The position numbers and the translations under genes were made by a program. A model generated the notes under the pieces. It had not been told where the DNA came from, made no database searches, and saw nothing but the letters and a program-made list of their open reading frames with translations. A DNA stretch of 64,000 bases from positions 47,310-111,309 of the forward strand of contig DIZL01000066.1 of NCBI GenBank assembly GCA_002429385.1. Direction: 5' to 3'. This DNA comes from Prolixibacteraceae bacterium UBA6029. Lineage in GTDB: Bacteria > Bacteroidota > Bacteroidia > Bacteroidales > Prolixibacteraceae. Positions 62,602-64,000 of this stretch are shown here, piece by piece; position 1 is the stretch's first letter, and every line of letters begins with the position of its first letter.

Positions 62602-63585
62602 CTAAGGTTGAAACTCCCAAACATCTGATTTTCTTTCCCAGTCATCTTCGCCTCCAACCACGTATCCCTTCCCGTTCAGGGTAAAAACCACCATATTCTG
62701 GCGGGCTCCACCCGGAAAATCCCCGCACCTGCTCCATTTATTCACCGATGGATCGTATCTTAATACATCAGAGAGTAGTCTGCCCCCATCTAATGAACCA
62801 TTCCAATAACGCCCCAACATGATGTAGCCATAACCGTTGAGGGCAATTCCCTTCGAGAGAATACGGCCTTCCGGGATATCTGCAATCCGGTTCCACTGAT
62901 CGGTTTCGGTGTGATAACAATAAAAATCCTTGTAATTCCCAATCTTGTAGCCCGATCCGACATAAAGATTTTTGCCCAATGCAAATCCAGCTACATTCGT
63001 CCTTTTCACCGGGCAATTAGCCAGTCGGGTCCATTCATTCGTTTTAGGATCGTATTTATAGGTGTCGCTGGCAAAGGTATCATAGGTAAATCCTTCCGTG
63101 GTGTAAATGCAGCTATCAATTACCGTACAAAACAAATCGTTTTTGGCCTCTCCGGGAAATGAAGCAAGTGGCCTCCAGGTATCATGATCGATATCATATT
63201 CCCAAAAATCATTGAACTGGTTTCCTTTCATGGATGCGATAGCGCCCAGTCCGACATACGCTTTTTCACCAATAGCTGCCCCGATGGCTTTGACTCTTGC
63301 GGCTCCCGGAAAATCTGCTCTTCGGGTCCATTCATCCGTTCTGGGGTCATAAGCCCAGAGATCGTTAAGGAAATCGGCTGTTGAACCCGATCTTCCCAGG
63401 CAAATAAAGGCCAGGTCACCCGAGGCAAACGATGTGGCCGAAGCGCGGGCTACACCTGGAAAATCATTCAATCGCTTCCAGTTGCCGTCGGGACCGATGT
63501 CAACTTTTTTGCACCCAATAAAAAGAAGGATAAACAGCAATGCAAAAAAATGTATCCTCATATAACCGTCTCTTTTTTTCTCCAT
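62602..63585 (-). CDS. Kelch-repeat lipoprotein
   Basis: About 327 residues. Signal sequence IHFFALLFILLFIGC ends in a lipobox, so it is probably anchored in the outer or inner membrane. About six kelch-type repeats follow, each with a DLWAYDPRTDEWTRRADFPG-like blade (Y/W-x-P, then W-x-R-x2-x-FPG-x-A), predicting a beta-propeller. The ATG at 63585 has an AAAGGA 6 bases upstream and is preferred over the one at 63591. Precedes Wzi by 25 bases, likely in one operon. Confidence 0.88.
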   Translation of the reverse strand: MEKKRDGYMRIHFFALLFILLFIGCKKVDIGPDGNWKRLNDFPGVARASATSFASGDLAFICLGRSGSTADFLNDLWAYDPRTDEWTRRADFPGAARVKAIGAAIGEKAYVGLGAIASMKGNQFNDFWEYDIDHDTWRPLASFPGEAKNDLFCTVIDSCIYTTEGFTYDTFASDTYKYDPKTNEWTRLANCPVKRTNVAGFALGKNLYVGSGYKIGNYKDFYCYHTETDQWNRIADIPEGRILSKGIALNGYGYIMLGRYWNGSLDGGRLLSDVLRYDPSVNKWSRCGDFPGGARQNMVVFTLNGKGYVVGGEDDWERKSDVWEFQP

Positions 63586-63899
63586 TTTCATTCCTTTAAT
63601 TAGGCTTTAAGATACTGTCTGCACGTTCTGTACATTTGCATTTCGTATTTTCATGTAATTCGTATTCTCTTGAAAACCAATTGCCGTATCTTGGAAACAT
63701 TCTTTGCAAACAAACCCACTTTCGAACACTGATCCCGAGGCCTCGGGACTTATAAAACAGATTTTAAAAATCTTTGTTATCTCCCGATTTATCGGGACAA
63801 GTTGTGTCAATCCTTACCATCCCCCGAGGATTCCCGAAATTCGGGACAGGCTGGGGCAAGCTGTGTTATCAGCGTTCCTTTTTAATCCATGTTCATCGT
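63586..63899. other. Gene-free stretch with TCCCGA/TCGGGA palindromes
   Basis: Contains three perfect or near-perfect palindromes: TCCCGAGGCCTCGGGA (63733-63748), TCCCGATTTATCGGGA (63782-63797) and TCCCGAA-A-TTCGGGA (63832-63846). No gene seen; open frames here are chance. Confidence 0.6.
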
Positions 63900-64000
63900 T
63901 TATTCCGATTCAAAAACAACCTCATCTTTTTCCTTATCAATAAACTCGTAATGCAAAGTTCGATGAAGTCCTTCTGCTTGAAAATTCCGGAGCAAACTGA
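63900..64000 (-). CDS. C-terminal end of an unrecognised protein (cut by window edge)
   Basis: The minus strand is open from the window end to a TAA at 63900-63902 and encodes LLRNFQAEGLHRTLHYEFID then KEKDEVVFESE. The composition looks like a real gene end, but 33 codons do not allow a family call. Confidence 0.4.
   Translation of the reverse strand, partial: SLLRNFQAEGLHRTLHYEFIDKEKDEVVFESE

Noticed and set aside
63704..63943. 79-codon plus-strand open frame near the window end
   Set aside because: Runs through palindromic non-coding DNA; the minus-strand frame ending at 63900 has better protein character.

Overview
The window looks like chromosomal DNA of a Bacteroidetes bacterium, probably an environmental member of the Bacteroidales/Marinilabiliales type. 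Supporting signs are a type IX secretion Plug (DUF5103) protein, DUF3109, a short AMP nucleosidase, a bifunctional fucokinase/GDP-fucose pyrophosphorylase, a lineage-type PruA, and several TAnnTTTG -7 promoter boxes. No rRNA or tRNA gene was seen. No lineage search was possible, so the assignment is inference.

Layout. 0-9.4 kb: mixed metabolism (XRE regulator, araA, aromatic amino acid decarboxylase, acylphosphatase, hydrolase), the Plug protein and a membrane PAS histidine kinase. 9.5-16.7 kb: pruA, a FtsB/DivIC-like protein, YqgE/AlgH, then a tight minus-strand operon amn - holA - rhomboid - GmhB-like HAD - class IV PLP protein, and an orphan HsdR N-terminal nuclease-like protein. 17.2-23.04 kb: a one-directional array of small accessory genes (DUF4236, CFI-box/zinc-ribbon protein, three toxin-antitoxin units in different states of decay). 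The units are separated by attC-like hairpins and by four copies of a 110-280 bp structured repeat, parts of which resemble group II intron domain V. 23.05-33.4 kb: a Crp/Fnr regulator divergent from a seven-gene membrane complex related to group 4 hydrogenases (Hyf/Hyc) and complex I. The subunits that should carry NiFe and the N2 iron-sulfur cluster lack the cysteine ligands, so this is an Ehr-type (energy-converting hydrogenase related) complex and not a working hydrogenase. 33.3-42.4 kb: more toxin-antitoxin loci, among them an MNT/HEPN pair inserted at the 3' end of the complex operon between 62-bp perfect direct repeats, a decayed ParE locus, CHP02574/ParE and HigBA. REP-like palindromes and three tandem paralogous outer-membrane proteins lie between them. 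42.5-53.6 kb: GNAT, a two-part glycosyltransferase, recR, a hybrid histidine kinase, an acyl-CoA synthetase remnant, an HD hydrolase with a VOC protein, DUF3109, gpmI and an outer-membrane protein fragment. 53.8-63.6 kb: surface polysaccharide genes (WecA/MraY-type transferase, fkp, fcl, gmd, Wzi, a kelch lipoprotein), with a GxxExxY gene set between inverted repeats inside the fucose cluster.

How the genes fit together: gmd and fcl make GDP-L-fucose from GDP-mannose, and fkp makes it from free fucose. The WecA-like and Wzi proteins point to use in a surface glycan. The accessory block between 17 and 42 kb is dominated by addiction modules and short palindromic repeats, and looks like a landing zone for small cassettes.
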